64,000 nt of DNA. Source: Silanimonas lenta DSM 16282 (lineage in GTDB: Bacteria; Pseudomonadota; Gammaproteobacteria; Xanthomonadales; Xanthomonadaceae). The notes beneath the pieces were generated by a model. It was given only the letters and a program-made list of their open reading frames with translations. It did not search any database and was not told where the DNA came from. A program made the translations under genes and the position numbers. Each line of letters starts with the position of its first letter. The first letter of the stretch is position 1. The DNA lies in the NCBI RefSeq assembly GCF_000429065.1, contig NZ_AUBD01000008.1:215399-279398 (forward strand). The letters are read 5' to 3'. This document shows, one piece after another, positions 38,232 to 47,600 of this stretch.

Positions 38232-40331
38232 TCAGTAGGTCAGCACTGCGTTGATCAGCCCGGAATACAGGGTGCCCTGCCCGGTGCCGTAGAAGCGCTC
38301 GATGCCCGAGCCCGGCCGGAGCACCGAGATCGAGCCGTTGATGACGATGTTCTGGATGAACAGCGGCCGCCACTGCAGGCCCACGGCCATGTCCCAGCCG
38401 ATCTCCTTCGGTGGCGGGGCCTCGTTGCGCAGGGCGCCCAGCACCCCGGTATGCATGAAGCGCAGATGGTTGAGATTGGCCGTGAGCCGCAGTTCCGGCT
38501 TGAGGTCGAGGTCGGCCCCGATGCCGAGCAGCACCAGTCCGGGATTGACGAAGTTCGACTGCCCCTGCTCCTTCGAGGAGCGCAGGGCGGGAAGCAGGCC
38601 ATTGCGGCTGCTCAGCACCACCCCGCCGCCGCCCACCAGCGGGATGGTCTGGCGGATGAAATAGCTGGTATCGGCGCCGGCGAACTGCGGGTTCTCGAAG
38701 ATGGCGTCGAAGCCGGTGGCCTTGTCGTCGTAGGGATCCGCGTCGCCGCTGGCCAGCAGCAGGCTGCCGCGCAGGCGGATCCAGCTGAAGTCGCGCGAGA
38801 GCTCGCTGGCGTGGAAGGCGGCGCGGATGCGCTGGCGGCGCTGCGCCAGCGGATGGCGCTCCTGCTCGCCGATGGCGAGGTAGGTGCTGGTGGTGAGGTT
38901 GAGCCTCGCCTTCGGCCACCAGGACGTGAGGTGGCCATCGCCGCTCACGCCGAGGTAGGTCACGTGGTAGCGGAAGGGCCGCAGGTCGCCGAAGAAGGCC
39001 GGCCGCACCAGGAAGCCGTTGGTGTCGTAGTGGAAGCGGTCCTCGCGGTTGCGGTTGTGCAGCAGCGTGGCCTGCGAGGTGAAGCCGAGCCGCGGCCAGT
39101 CCTGGCGGTAGACATTGGCCACGAACACGTCGTCGCGGCGCAGCGCCCGGCTGGTGTCGTTAAGACCGCTGTTGGTGTCCTTCTCCATGCGCCGGAACCA
39201 GGCCAGGTTGTACTGCCAGTGGTTGTTGTCGCGGTTGCCGAACAGGCGCACGCCGAAGGGCTGGTCGATGAACAGAAAGCCTCGGAAGTCGCTGGTGAAG
39301 GGCTGGATGCCGATGCGCAGGCTGTCGAAGTCGTAGCGGTCGGAGACGTTTCTCAGGTGCTTGTCGTAGAACAGTTCCTGGAACCCGACGTGGCGGTCGG
39401 TGCGGGTACGGCCCTCCAGCGGGTCGATGCGCAGCAGTCCGGCCTCCTGGGCGCGCACGTGGTTCACGTTCAGCACCGGCACGATGCGGATCTCGTGGTC
39501 CGGCGGCTTGTAGGTGGTGTTGCCCTTGATCAGGCCGACGTTGAGGATCAGGGTCTGGGCGCCGATCTCGAAGCGGTTGCGGCCATAGATGTCGCGGCCC
39601 TGCCCGGGAATGCCGATGGTCTGCGCCACCGGCACCGGGAAACGGCGGCCCTCGAGCAGGGTGTCGGAGACGAGGTTGAGGGCGACGAACCAGTCCGGTC
39701 CGATCTCGCGCACCGGGAAATCGCCCTTCAGCACGTTCTGGTGGTAGGGGTCGTACCAGGGGAAGCGGTAGCCCAGCGACTGCAGGATGCGCCAGCGGTC
39801 CGGCACCGGCACCGATTCCCGCGGCAGGGTCGCCGCCGGAGCCGGGATCTGCCCCGGTTCGGGGGGCGGAAGGGTGACCAGCGGCTGCGGGCGCTCGCCG
39901 GGACGCACCAGCGGGGCGATGGCCGGCGCCTCGAGGCCCTCCGGCGTGACGATGCGCGGTGGCGCTGGCGCCGAGAGGGCCTGCACGTTCCACTGCCCGT
40001 CGGCGAGGCGCTCGCGCTTCAGCCAGGCCCGCGTGCCCTCGCCTTCGCCCTCGCGGGTCCGCACTTCCACCCAGCCGCCCTGTGCGGAGAGCACCTCCAG
40101 CAGGCGGCCGCGCGCCACCTCGCGCACCGGGGCGGCGGCCTCGCCCGGGGCCTCGCGCAGCAGCAGCGAGGGAGCCATCACCTGCAGCAGCATCACCGGC
40201 GCCGGTGCCGGATCCATGGCACCGGGCGCAGCCGCGGAAGCCGCCCCGGCCTCCGCGAAGACCGGCGGGACCGCAAGGGCCATCAGGGCCATCGCGCAGG
40301 CCACCACCAGGGGGCGGCGCGAGGGCCTCAT
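38232..40331 (-). CDS. Outer-membrane beta-barrel protein with N-terminal SH3-like domain
   Basis: A 699-residue protein with signal peptide (about 1-26, ending VFAEA). It is followed by a bacterial SH3-like domain (about 45-110: VMAPSLLLREAPGE..VREVARGRLLEVLSAQGGWVEV), a Pro-rich linker, and a long region of alternating aromatic/hydrophobic strands from about residue 180 to the end. The C-terminus, LINAVLTY, ends in an aromatic residue as outer-membrane barrels do. By position between multiheme cytochrome genes it is the best candidate for the pore of a porin-cytochrome conduit. I cannot recognise a named family (not obviously MtrB). Confidence 0.78.
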   Translation of the reverse strand: MRPSRRPLVVACAMALMALAVPPVFAEAGAASAAAPGAMDPAPAPVMLLQVMAPSLLLREAPGEAAAPVREVARGRLLEVLSAQGGWVEVRTREGEGEGTRAWLKRERLADGQWNVQALSAPAPPRIVTPEGLEAPAIAPLVRPGERPQPLVTLPPPEPGQIPAPAATLPRESVPVPDRWRILQSLGYRFPWYDPYHQNVLKGDFPVREIGPDWFVALNLVSDTLLEGRRFPVPVAQTIGIPGQGRDIYGRNRFEIGAQTLILNVGLIKGNTTYKPPDHEIRIVPVLNVNHVRAQEAGLLRIDPLEGRTRTDRHVGFQELFYDKHLRNVSDRYDFDSLRIGIQPFTSDFRGFLFIDQPFGVRLFGNRDNNHWQYNLAWFRRMEKDTNSGLNDTSRALRRDDVFVANVYRQDWPRLGFTSQATLLHNRNREDRFHYDTNGFLVRPAFFGDLRPFRYHVTYLGVSGDGHLTSWWPKARLNLTTSTYLAIGEQERHPLAQRRQRIRAAFHASELSRDFSWIRLRGSLLLASGDADPYDDKATGFDAIFENPQFAGADTSYFIRQTIPLVGGGGVVLSSRNGLLPALRSSKEQGQSNFVNPGLVLLGIGADLDLKPELRLTANLNHLRFMHTGVLGALRNEAPPPKEIGWDMAVGLQWRPLFIQNIVINGSISVLRPGSGIERFYGTGQGTLYSGLINAVLTY

Positions 40332-42280
40332 CGCTCGCGCTCCATCGGCCGGCGGGGCGAGGCGCGCTCCGCGCTCCCCGGCCGGGCCGGCGTGGACGGC
40401 ACGGGCTTCGGGCGGGGCTGCGCCTCAGGCGGCATCCGCAGCAGCAGCGGCGCGCCCTGGGTCGGCAGGTCGCCCTCGCCGCTGCAGACATTCTGCGCAT
40501 CGCTGCCGTTGAAGGGCGACTGCGGGCATTGCACGTAGCGCAGGCCGAGCTGGTCGGCGCGGCGCAGCAGCGGGGCGTGGCCAAGACCGCCGCCCAGCCA
40601 GCGCCCGGCGCGGGTGATGCCGAGGAAGGCGATCATGTCGTCCTGGTCCACGCCGTCACCGGAGACGCCCACCGCGCCCACGAGCAGGCCGTTGCGGTAC
40701 ACCGGCACCCCGCCGGGGAAGATCTGCACACCGTTGTCGGCGCCGATCGGCGCGGCAGTGCAGCGCGGGATGATCGGGCCCCCCGGAGCCAGCGAGGCGG
40801 CGAGGCCGGGGAAGACGAGATCGAGCTGCAGGCCCACGTTGAACGGGCTCCAGGCCGGACGGGCGCTGGAGAGCGGGCCGCGCGGCCGGCTGTCGATGCC
40901 GTCGGGGTAGGAGGGACGCGCGATGTTGCCGAGGGCGCGGCTGGTGAAGGCCATGCCGTCGGCGAAGATCGACGGCCGGCCGAAGAAGGCGCTGGCCGAG
41001 CGCGGATCGCCGCTGATGTAGAAGGCCTGCTGCGCCGGCGAGTTCACGCTGGCGAGCCGCGCTGCGGCATCGGGCCGCGAGAACAGGGCCGCCGCCCGCG
41101 CCTTCTGCAGCGAGACATCGATGCCGAACACCGGCGCGTCGGGAGTGCGGGCGATGCCGAGGATGGTCCCCGAGGCATCCACCACGCTCACCGTCACCTG
41201 GGCCGGCGAACCGAGCGGGATGCGGATCTGCGCCCGGGCCGCGTTCGCCACCTCGATCGCCTCGTCGAGGAGGGCGAAAACCTCGGGCTGCGACAGGCTT
41301 CCACCGCCGGCGGGCGGGAACCGGTTGGCTCCAGTGGCGGTGAGCAGGGCGAAGGCATTGCCCATCAGGTTCACCGGATCGGGGCCGATGCCCGACTCGG
41401 CCCGGCCGAAGATGCGCCCGGCCCGCGGGCCACCGGCCGCGGCGAAATAGCCCGGGACGTCCACGTAGGCGCCGCCCGCGGGCAGGCTGGCGCTGCTGGC
41501 CAGCCGCCGGCCATCAGCATCGGAATAACGCAAGCTCACCCCACCGGCCGTCACCCGCTCGGCGCGAATGCAGTCGGGGGCATCGAAGCCACGCACCGCC
41601 GAATGGGCGATCACTTCCTCGGGGTCGTTGTCGAAATCGAAGGGATTGAGGTCGATGCCGTAGACCGGCGAGGCCCCCGCCACCACACCGATGCCGCCCA
41701 CCACGCTACCGGCCTTGTAGAGCGGGAAACCACCGGGATCGGCCGAGAGCCCGAGTGGTGAACGCCGCGGCCCGATGCCGAGCGGCTCGCCGCCCTGCAT
41801 GAGGTCGCTGCAGGGCAGCTGGCTGAACTGCACGCCGAACAGCGGCCCTGCGGGCACATTGCGAATCATCGGCGGGAAGTGGTCCTGGACGATGAAGCCG
41901 GCGGTGCGGGTGCTGAAGGCCTGCCCCGAGGAGGAAAGGTAGGCCCCGGTGATGGCCTTGGCGATGGCCGCCGCCGTGCTCGGCACCACCAGGCCCTCGA
42001 GCCCGCCGCCGCTGGATACCCCGCTGCTGATGCGGATGCCCGGCGCCGCTCCGGCCATCTGATAGACCGCCAGCACGTTGCCGACGCGGTCGACCACGGC
42101 GATGGTGGCCGGTTGCCCCAGCCGGCCCGCCACGTCCGCGGCCTGGGCCACCACCCGCTCCACGTCGGCCACCTCGAGCCGCTGGTCGGGCGCAGCGGGC
42201 GCCGGGCAGCGTGCCGCGACCTGCCCGGCGGCGAGCAGGGCGAGGCCGAGCAAGGCCGGAAAGAGACGCCGCCGGTTCAT
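40328..42280 (-). CDS. Exported protein with two GlcG/HbpS-like (DUF336) domains
   Basis: A 650-residue exported protein (signal peptide about 1-23). Two copies of a GlcG/HbpS-like fold are visible. The first has VERVVAQAADVAGRLGQPA and TIAVVDRVGNVLAVYQMAGA, then GGFPLYKAGSVVGGIGVVAG. The second, from about residue 330, has TVSVVDASGTILGIARTPDA, LQKARAAALFSRPD and GGVPVYRNGLLVGAVGVSGD. HbpS-type proteins bind haem or cobalamin-like ligands; no CXXCH is present. The C-terminal tail is Pro/Arg-rich. Genes overlap by 4 bp on both sides, so it is an integral part of the operon. A haem-handling or redox-partner role is inference. Confidence 0.78.
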   Translation of the reverse strand: MNRRRLFPALLGLALLAAGQVAARCPAPAAPDQRLEVADVERVVAQAADVAGRLGQPATIAVVDRVGNVLAVYQMAGAAPGIRISSGVSSGGGLEGLVVPSTAAAIAKAITGAYLSSSGQAFSTRTAGFIVQDHFPPMIRNVPAGPLFGVQFSQLPCSDLMQGGEPLGIGPRRSPLGLSADPGGFPLYKAGSVVGGIGVVAGASPVYGIDLNPFDFDNDPEEVIAHSAVRGFDAPDCIRAERVTAGGVSLRYSDADGRRLASSASLPAGGAYVDVPGYFAAAGGPRAGRIFGRAESGIGPDPVNLMGNAFALLTATGANRFPPAGGGSLSQPEVFALLDEAIEVANAARAQIRIPLGSPAQVTVSVVDASGTILGIARTPDAPVFGIDVSLQKARAAALFSRPDAAARLASVNSPAQQAFYISGDPRSASAFFGRPSIFADGMAFTSRALGNIARPSYPDGIDSRPRGPLSSARPAWSPFNVGLQLDLVFPGLAASLAPGGPIIPRCTAAPIGADNGVQIFPGGVPVYRNGLLVGAVGVSGDGVDQDDMIAFLGITRAGRWLGGGLGHAPLLRRADQLGLRYVQCPQSPFNGSDAQNVCSGEGDLPTQGAPLLLRMPPEAQPRPKPVPSTPARPGSAERASPRRPMERER

Positions 42281-43701
42281 GGCCGGGCCTCCTCTCGCAC
42301 CCGGCCGAACAGGCGCTCGCTGGCCTGCAGGGCCGCGTGTGCCGGGTGGTAGTCATGGCAGAGCCCGCAGTCGGAACGGACCATGCCCGGGGCGGCCCTG
42401 GCCCCGGCATGGCAGTCGCGGCAGCCGCCGATGCCGGGCATCAGCACCTCGCTGGCCGTCTTCGAGGCCTCGGCGGCATGGCAGTCCGTGCAGGCCATCT
42501 GGGTATGCGCGGCATGGCTGAAGCGGGCCCCCGGCATCCACGGGTGCGACGAGGGCACGGCGGCGATCCGCCATTCGGGCAGGTCGGCGGCCGGGGTGCC
42601 AGGGCGCCCGGTCTCGGCCACCCGCGTCACCTCGTGACAGACCACGCAGCCCCGCCGCTCGACGAGAGCGATGGCCTCCTGTCGCGCCAGAGCGAGAGCA
42701 TCTTCCTGTCGCGGCCGCGGCGCGCTGCCGCCCGGGCGCTGCACCGCTCCCTCGCCCGCGGCATGGGCATCGAGCCCGCCAGGCAGGCTGGCGGCGAAGC
42801 CGTAGAACTCGCGGATCATCGACAGGGCCTCGTCCAGCGGACCATGCGGCACGCTGCGGCGAGCGAAAGTGCCCTCCAGATGCAGGGCATGGCAGGCCTG
42901 GCAGTCGGAGGCGAAGCGCACCGGCTCGAAGCCCAGTGCATCCGGGCGCAGGCGGTGGCAGCTGCCGCAGTCCAGACGCTCCCGGCCATCCGGCCCGCCG
43001 ATCCCGCTGGCGGCGAGATGCACGTCGTGGGGGAACTTGAGGCCCGTGGGCTCCGACACCGGCCCTTCGTCGAGGCGGCGCTTCACCAGTCCGCCGTGGC
43101 CGTCGTCCACGCGCACGGCGAACTCCGGGTGGGCCGCGGCAAAGTCGCTGGCATCCAGCAGGCCGAGCTCCGGGCGGCGGGCGGCGAGGTCGCCATGGCA
43201 GTCGATGCAGCTGCCCCCGGCATGGGCGAGGTTCTGCACCTGCAGGCCCATCGGCCCGTGGTGCTCGCGATGACAGCTGGCGCAGCGCGGCGCAGCCTCG
43301 CCGGCGATCGGCGGCGAGGCACCGCCATGGGCGGCCACCGTACGGTGGCAGGCGGTGCAGTCCTCGTCGCGCACGCGCACGAAGGGCTCGGCGTGACAGG
43401 CGCGGCAGTCGAGGCTGAGGGCGGCATGGGCCGAATCCAGCGGCCCGGCGTCCCACACCCGGTCCCAGGCCAGGGCAGTGCGGAAAGCGCGCACGTCCTC
43501 GGCACCCAGCGGGCGGTCGAGCGGCTCGGGGCGGGCGGCGGCCTGGGCCTTCGCGGCCTTCTGGCTCAGCAGCAGCGGCACCAGGGCGAAGCCTGCCAGC
43601 AGCAGGAGCAGCAGCCCCCAGGAGAGCAGGCGGCGGCCAGCGAGCGGCCGGCGCAGGGCCTCCAGGGCATCGGCATGGGGGTCGGGAGCGCTCGGGGCCA
43701 T
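42277..43701 (-). CDS. Membrane-anchored periplasmic decaheme cytochrome c
   Basis: A 474-residue protein with one N-terminal transmembrane segment (about 24-46, RRLLSWGLLLLLLAGFALVP) preceded by a 23-residue cytosolic leader, so it is probably an uncleaved inner-membrane anchor. Ten CXXCH sites begin at Cys99, 115, 140, 165, 245, 267, 352, 404, 427 and 445, with additional His (FPHDVH, FSHAAH) as likely distal ligands, as in cytochrome c7/c3-like multiheme proteins. It follows the b-type membrane protein by 3 bp and could carry electrons from it across the periplasm, analogous in role to CymA/MtrA-type proteins without clear homology. Confidence 0.88.
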   Translation of the reverse strand: MAPSAPDPHADALEALRRPLAGRRLLSWGLLLLLLAGFALVPLLLSQKAAKAQAAARPEPLDRPLGAEDVRAFRTALAWDRVWDAGPLDSAHAALSLDCRACHAEPFVRVRDEDCTACHRTVAAHGGASPPIAGEAAPRCASCHREHHGPMGLQVQNLAHAGGSCIDCHGDLAARRPELGLLDASDFAAAHPEFAVRVDDGHGGLVKRRLDEGPVSEPTGLKFPHDVHLAASGIGGPDGRERLDCGSCHRLRPDALGFEPVRFASDCQACHALHLEGTFARRSVPHGPLDEALSMIREFYGFAASLPGGLDAHAAGEGAVQRPGGSAPRPRQEDALALARQEAIALVERRGCVVCHEVTRVAETGRPGTPAADLPEWRIAAVPSSHPWMPGARFSHAAHTQMACTDCHAAEASKTASEVLMPGIGGCRDCHAGARAAPGMVRSDCGLCHDYHPAHAALQASERLFGRVREEARP

Positions 43702-43704
43702 GGG

Positions 43705-44523
43705 TCACCAGTAGGTAAAGACCGCGAGGATGTGCGCCAGCAGGGCCCCGAGCAGGGCCAGCGAGAGCGGCACGTGCACCACCAGCCAGGCCTCGGTCCA
43801 GGCCCGCAGGCGCAGGTAGGCGCGCAGCCGCTCGAGCACCTGCAGGCGGCGGAACTGCAGGGCGAACAGGTCGCGCACCTCGCGCTCCGAGGCGCGCTCG
43901 TCGGCGCGCAGGGCGGCCACGGCGGCGGCGGTGGCGCAACCCGGCAGCCGGCGCCGCAGCCGGCCCCAGCCGGGACGGGCGATCGGCGTGGCGGCGGAGG
44001 CCTCGACCAGTTCGACGAAACGCGGCGCGATGCGCGCGGCGAGCTGGCGCGACTGGCCGTCGATCTCGGCCAGCGACGCGGCGTGCTGCTCCAGGGTGCG
44101 GCCGTCGAGCAGGTCGCTCATCAGGCCGGGATTGCGCAGGTACACCGCCACGCCCCACAGGCCGCTGGCGATCACCGCCACCATCAGGCCGTAGGCCAGG
44201 GTGTGCACGTTCCAGCCGAACTGGAAGCCGGTGTGCAGGGTGGCTACCACCAGCAGCGAAAGGCCGAGGTAGACATGGGCCGAGAGCCAGCCGCGCACCG
44301 TGCCGATGCCGCCGAGGTACTGCCGCTTGCGCACCCCGAACCACAGCAGCCAGACGATCAGCAGGGCGCCCAGGCTGCCGAGGGTGTAGCCGAGCAGGGT
44401 GCCGCCGCCCGGGCCGAAGCGCGGTTCGTCGAGGGCGTACCAGAGCACGCTGGCGGCCACCAGCAGCAGCGCCCACTTGAAGTAACGCAGGCGGGCATGG
44501 CTCAGGATGTTGTCGTCCGCCAT
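43705..44523 (-). CDS. Predicted diheme b-type membrane cytochrome
   Basis: A 272-residue inner-membrane protein with about five hydrophobic segments (16-32, 42-64, 80-98, 105-128, 243-270) and a cytosolic or periplasmic helical domain between the fourth and fifth. Two helices each carry a His pair exactly 14 residues apart: His83/His97 (SAHVYLGL, ATLHTGF) and His250/His264 (LVVHVPLS, LLAHILAV). That spacing is the hallmark of helices that stack two b haems across a bilayer. It is the first gene of the multiheme operon; ATG 44523 is preferred over a GTG at 44529 because GGGGAG lies eight bases upstream. Likely the quinone/cytosol side entry point. Confidence 0.76.
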   Translation of the reverse strand: MADDNILSHARLRYFKWALLLVAASVLWYALDEPRFGPGGGTLLGYTLGSLGALLIVWLLWFGVRKRQYLGGIGTVRGWLSAHVYLGLSLLVVATLHTGFQFGWNVHTLAYGLMVAVIASGLWGVAVYLRNPGLMSDLLDGRTLEQHAASLAEIDGQSRQLAARIAPRFVELVEASAATPIARPGWGRLRRRLPGCATAAAVAALRADERASEREVRDLFALQFRRLQVLERLRAYLRLRAWTEAWLVVHVPLSLALLGALLAHILAVFTYW

Positions 44524-44677
44524 CCGCACGACTCCCCTTGGCGAGCGCCCATCCGTGGCGGCGGCGTGAAACCGCAGCGCAACAAATGTGACGCATGGCT
44601 GATTTTCCCCCGCTGCCGATTTAGCGCCGAGGTGTTCGCCGCGTCAAGACGGCGAGCCGCTACACTTCGCGCCCTCT
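44524..44677. promoter_or_regulatory. Divergent promoter region between the multiheme operon and mfd
   Basis: These 154 bp separate the two divergent genes and must hold promoters for both. The centre is locally A/T-rich (AACAAATGTGACGCATGGCT and GATTTTCC). I see no FNR or ArcA palindrome; a TGTGA half-site at 44587-44591 lacks its partner, so CRP control is not claimed. Confidence 0.5.
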
Positions 44678-47600
44678 ATGAGCCACCCCAGCCTCCCCGC
44701 CGCGCCCCTGCCGAGGCGCGGCCAGCAGCGCGCCGACTGGCGCCTCCCCGCCACGCCCACCGCCGCCGCCCTGGCCATCGCCGAGCGGGCCCGCCAGCAC
44801 GCCGGCCTGGTGCTGGCCGTGGCCCGCGACCCGCAGTCGGCCCTGCGCCTGGAAGCCGACCTGCGGAGCCTGTCCCGCGGCCTGCCGGTACTGCATTTCC
44901 CCGACTGGGAGACCCTGCCCTACGACCTGTTCTCGCCGCACCCCGACATCATCTCGGAGCGCGTGGCGGCCCTGTACCGCCTGCCCTCCCTCACCCGCGG
45001 CGTGCTGGTGGTGCCGGTCTCCACCCTGCTGCAGCGCGTGGCGCCGCCGGAATGGATCGCCGGCAACGTGCTCGACCTGAAACGTGGCCAGGTACTCGAC
45101 CTCGACGCCGAGAAACGGCGCCTGCAGGCCGCCGGCTACCGCCATGTGCCGCAGGTCAACGACCCGGGCGATTTCAGCGTGCGCGGCGCCCTGCTCGACC
45201 TCTTCCCCACCGGAGCAGCCGAGCCCTACCGCATCGAGCTGTTCGACGACCGCATCGACTCGCTGCGCAGCTTCGACCCCGAGACCCAGCGCTCGCTGCA
45301 CCCGGTGGAGGCCGTGTCCCTGCTGCCGGCGCGCGAGTTCCCGCTCGACGCGGCCGGCTGCCGGCGTGCCCGCGAGGCCCTGCTGGAACGCTTCGACCTC
45401 GACCCGCGACGCTGCCCGCTGGTGCAGGACCTGAAGGAAGGCGTGGCGCCGGCCGGCATCGAGTACTACCTGCCGCTGTTCTTCGAGCAGACCGCCAGCC
45501 TCTTCGAGCATGTGCCCGCCGATACCCTGGTGGTGCTGGATGCCGGCTGGGAGCAGGCCGCCGAACAGCACCTCGCCGCCTGCGCCCAGCGCTGGGAGCA
45601 GCGCCGCCACGACATCGAGCGGCCGGTGCTGCCGCCCGGGGAACTGTGGCTGCGCCTCGACGAACTGCGGGGCGCGCTGAACCACCATCCGCGCATCGAG
45701 CTTCTGCCCCCTGGCCACCCGCGCTGGGCCGAGGCCGCGGAACTGCCCCTGCAGCCCGCGCCCGAACTGCCGCTTGCGGCCCGCGGCGAAGCGCCCGGCG
45801 CCGCGCTGCGCGCCTTCCTCGGCCGCTACCCGGGCCGCGTGCTGGTGGCCGCCGACTCGCCGGGCCGCCGCGAAGCCCTGATCGAGGTGCTGGCCGCCGC
45901 CGACCTGAAGCCGCCCACGGTGGCCGACTGGGCGGCCTTCCTCGAGGGCAACGAGCGCTACGCCATCGCCGTGCTGCCGCTCGATGGCGGCTTTGCCACC
46001 GGCGAGCCGGCCCTCGTGGTGCTCACCGAGCGCCAGCTGTTCCCGGAGAAGGCCGAGCAGTCGCGTCGCCGCGGCCGGCGCGGGGTGCGCGACCCGGACA
46101 CGATCATCCGCGACCTCGCGGAGATCGCGATCGGCTCGCCGATCGTCCACGAGGAGCACGGCGTGGGCCGCTACCGCGGACTCGAGGTGCTGGAGGCCGG
46201 CGGCGTGGCCGGCGAGTACCTGGTCATCGAGTACGCCAAGGGCGACCGGCTCTACGTGCCGGTCTCGCAGCTGGAGCGCGTCTCGCGCTACTCGGGCGCC
46301 TCGCCGGAACACGCGCCGCTACACAGCCTCGGCGGCGAGACCTGGGAGAAGGCCCGGCGCAAGGCCGCCGAGAAGGTACGCGACGTGGCCGCCGAGCTGC
46401 TGGAGATCCAGGCCCGGCGCCAGGCCCGCGCCGGGCTTGCCCTGCCGGTGGACCGGGCGATGTACGAGCCCTTCGCCGCCAGCTTCCCCTTCGAGGAAAC
46501 CCCCGACCAGCTCGCCGCCATCGAGGCGGTGATCGCCGATCTTGCGAAGCCCTCGCCGATGGACCGGGTGGTCTGCGGCGACGTGGGCTTCGGCAAGACC
46601 GAGGTGGCGGTACGCGCCGCCTTCGTCGCCGCCACGGCGGGCAGGCAGGTGGCGGTGCTGGTGCCCACCACCCTGCTCGCCGAGCAGCACTACCGCAATT
46701 TCCGCGACCGCTTCGCCGACTGGCCGATCCGCGTCGAGGTGCTCTCGCGCTTCAAGTCGCCGAAAGACATCAAGGCCGTGCTGGCGCAGGTAGCCGAGGG
46801 CAAGGTCGATGTCATCGTCGGCACCCACCGCCTGCTGCAGGCCGACGTGCGCTTCAAGGACCTCGGGCTGGTCATCGTCGACGAGGAGCAGCGCTTCGGC
46901 GTGCGGCAGAAGGAGCGGCTGAAGGCCATGCGGGCCGAGGTGCACCTGCTCACCCTCACCGCCACCCCGATCCCGCGCACCCTCAACATGGCCATGAGCG
47001 GCCTGCGCGACCTGTCGATCATCGCCACGCCCCCGGCGCACCGCCTCGCGGTCAAGACCTTCCTCACCCCCTGGGACGAGGCCACGATCACCGAGGCCTT
47101 CCAGCGCGAACTCGCCCGCGGTGGCCAGGTGTACTTCCTGCACAACGAGGTCGAGAGCATCGAGAGGATGGCGCGCGACCTCGAGGCCCTGGTGCCGGAG
47201 GCCCGCATCCGCGTGGCCCATGGCCAGATGGCCGAGCGCGAGCTGGAGCAGGTGATGCTCGACTTCCACCGCCAGCGCTTCAACGTGCTGGTGTGCACCA
47301 CCATCATCGAGTCGGGCATCGACATCCCCAGCGCCAACACCATCCTGGTGAACCGCGCCGACAAGTTCGGCCTGGCGCAGCTGCACCAGGTACGCGGCCG
47401 CGTCGGCCGCTCGCATCACCGCGCCTACTGCTACCTCATCGTGCCCCCGAAGCTCACCCCGGATGCCGAGAAACGCCTCGAGGCGCTGGCAGCCATCGAG
47501 GAACTGGGCGCCGGCTTCATGCTGGCCACCCACGACCTCGAGATCCGCGGCGCCGGCGAGCTGCTCGGCGAGGAGCAGAGCGGCCAGATCGCCGAGGTCG

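Noticed and set aside
30528..38254. Long plus-strand open frames opposite the cytochrome and flavoprotein genes
   Set aside because: Composition (His/Arg/Gly/Ala repeats) is that of a reverse-complement shadow, while the minus strand shows haem, FAD and Fe-S motifs.
44580..44600. A CRP-type site (TGTGA) in the divergent promoter region before the multiheme operon
   Set aside because: Only one half-site is present and no TCACA partner lies at the correct spacing.
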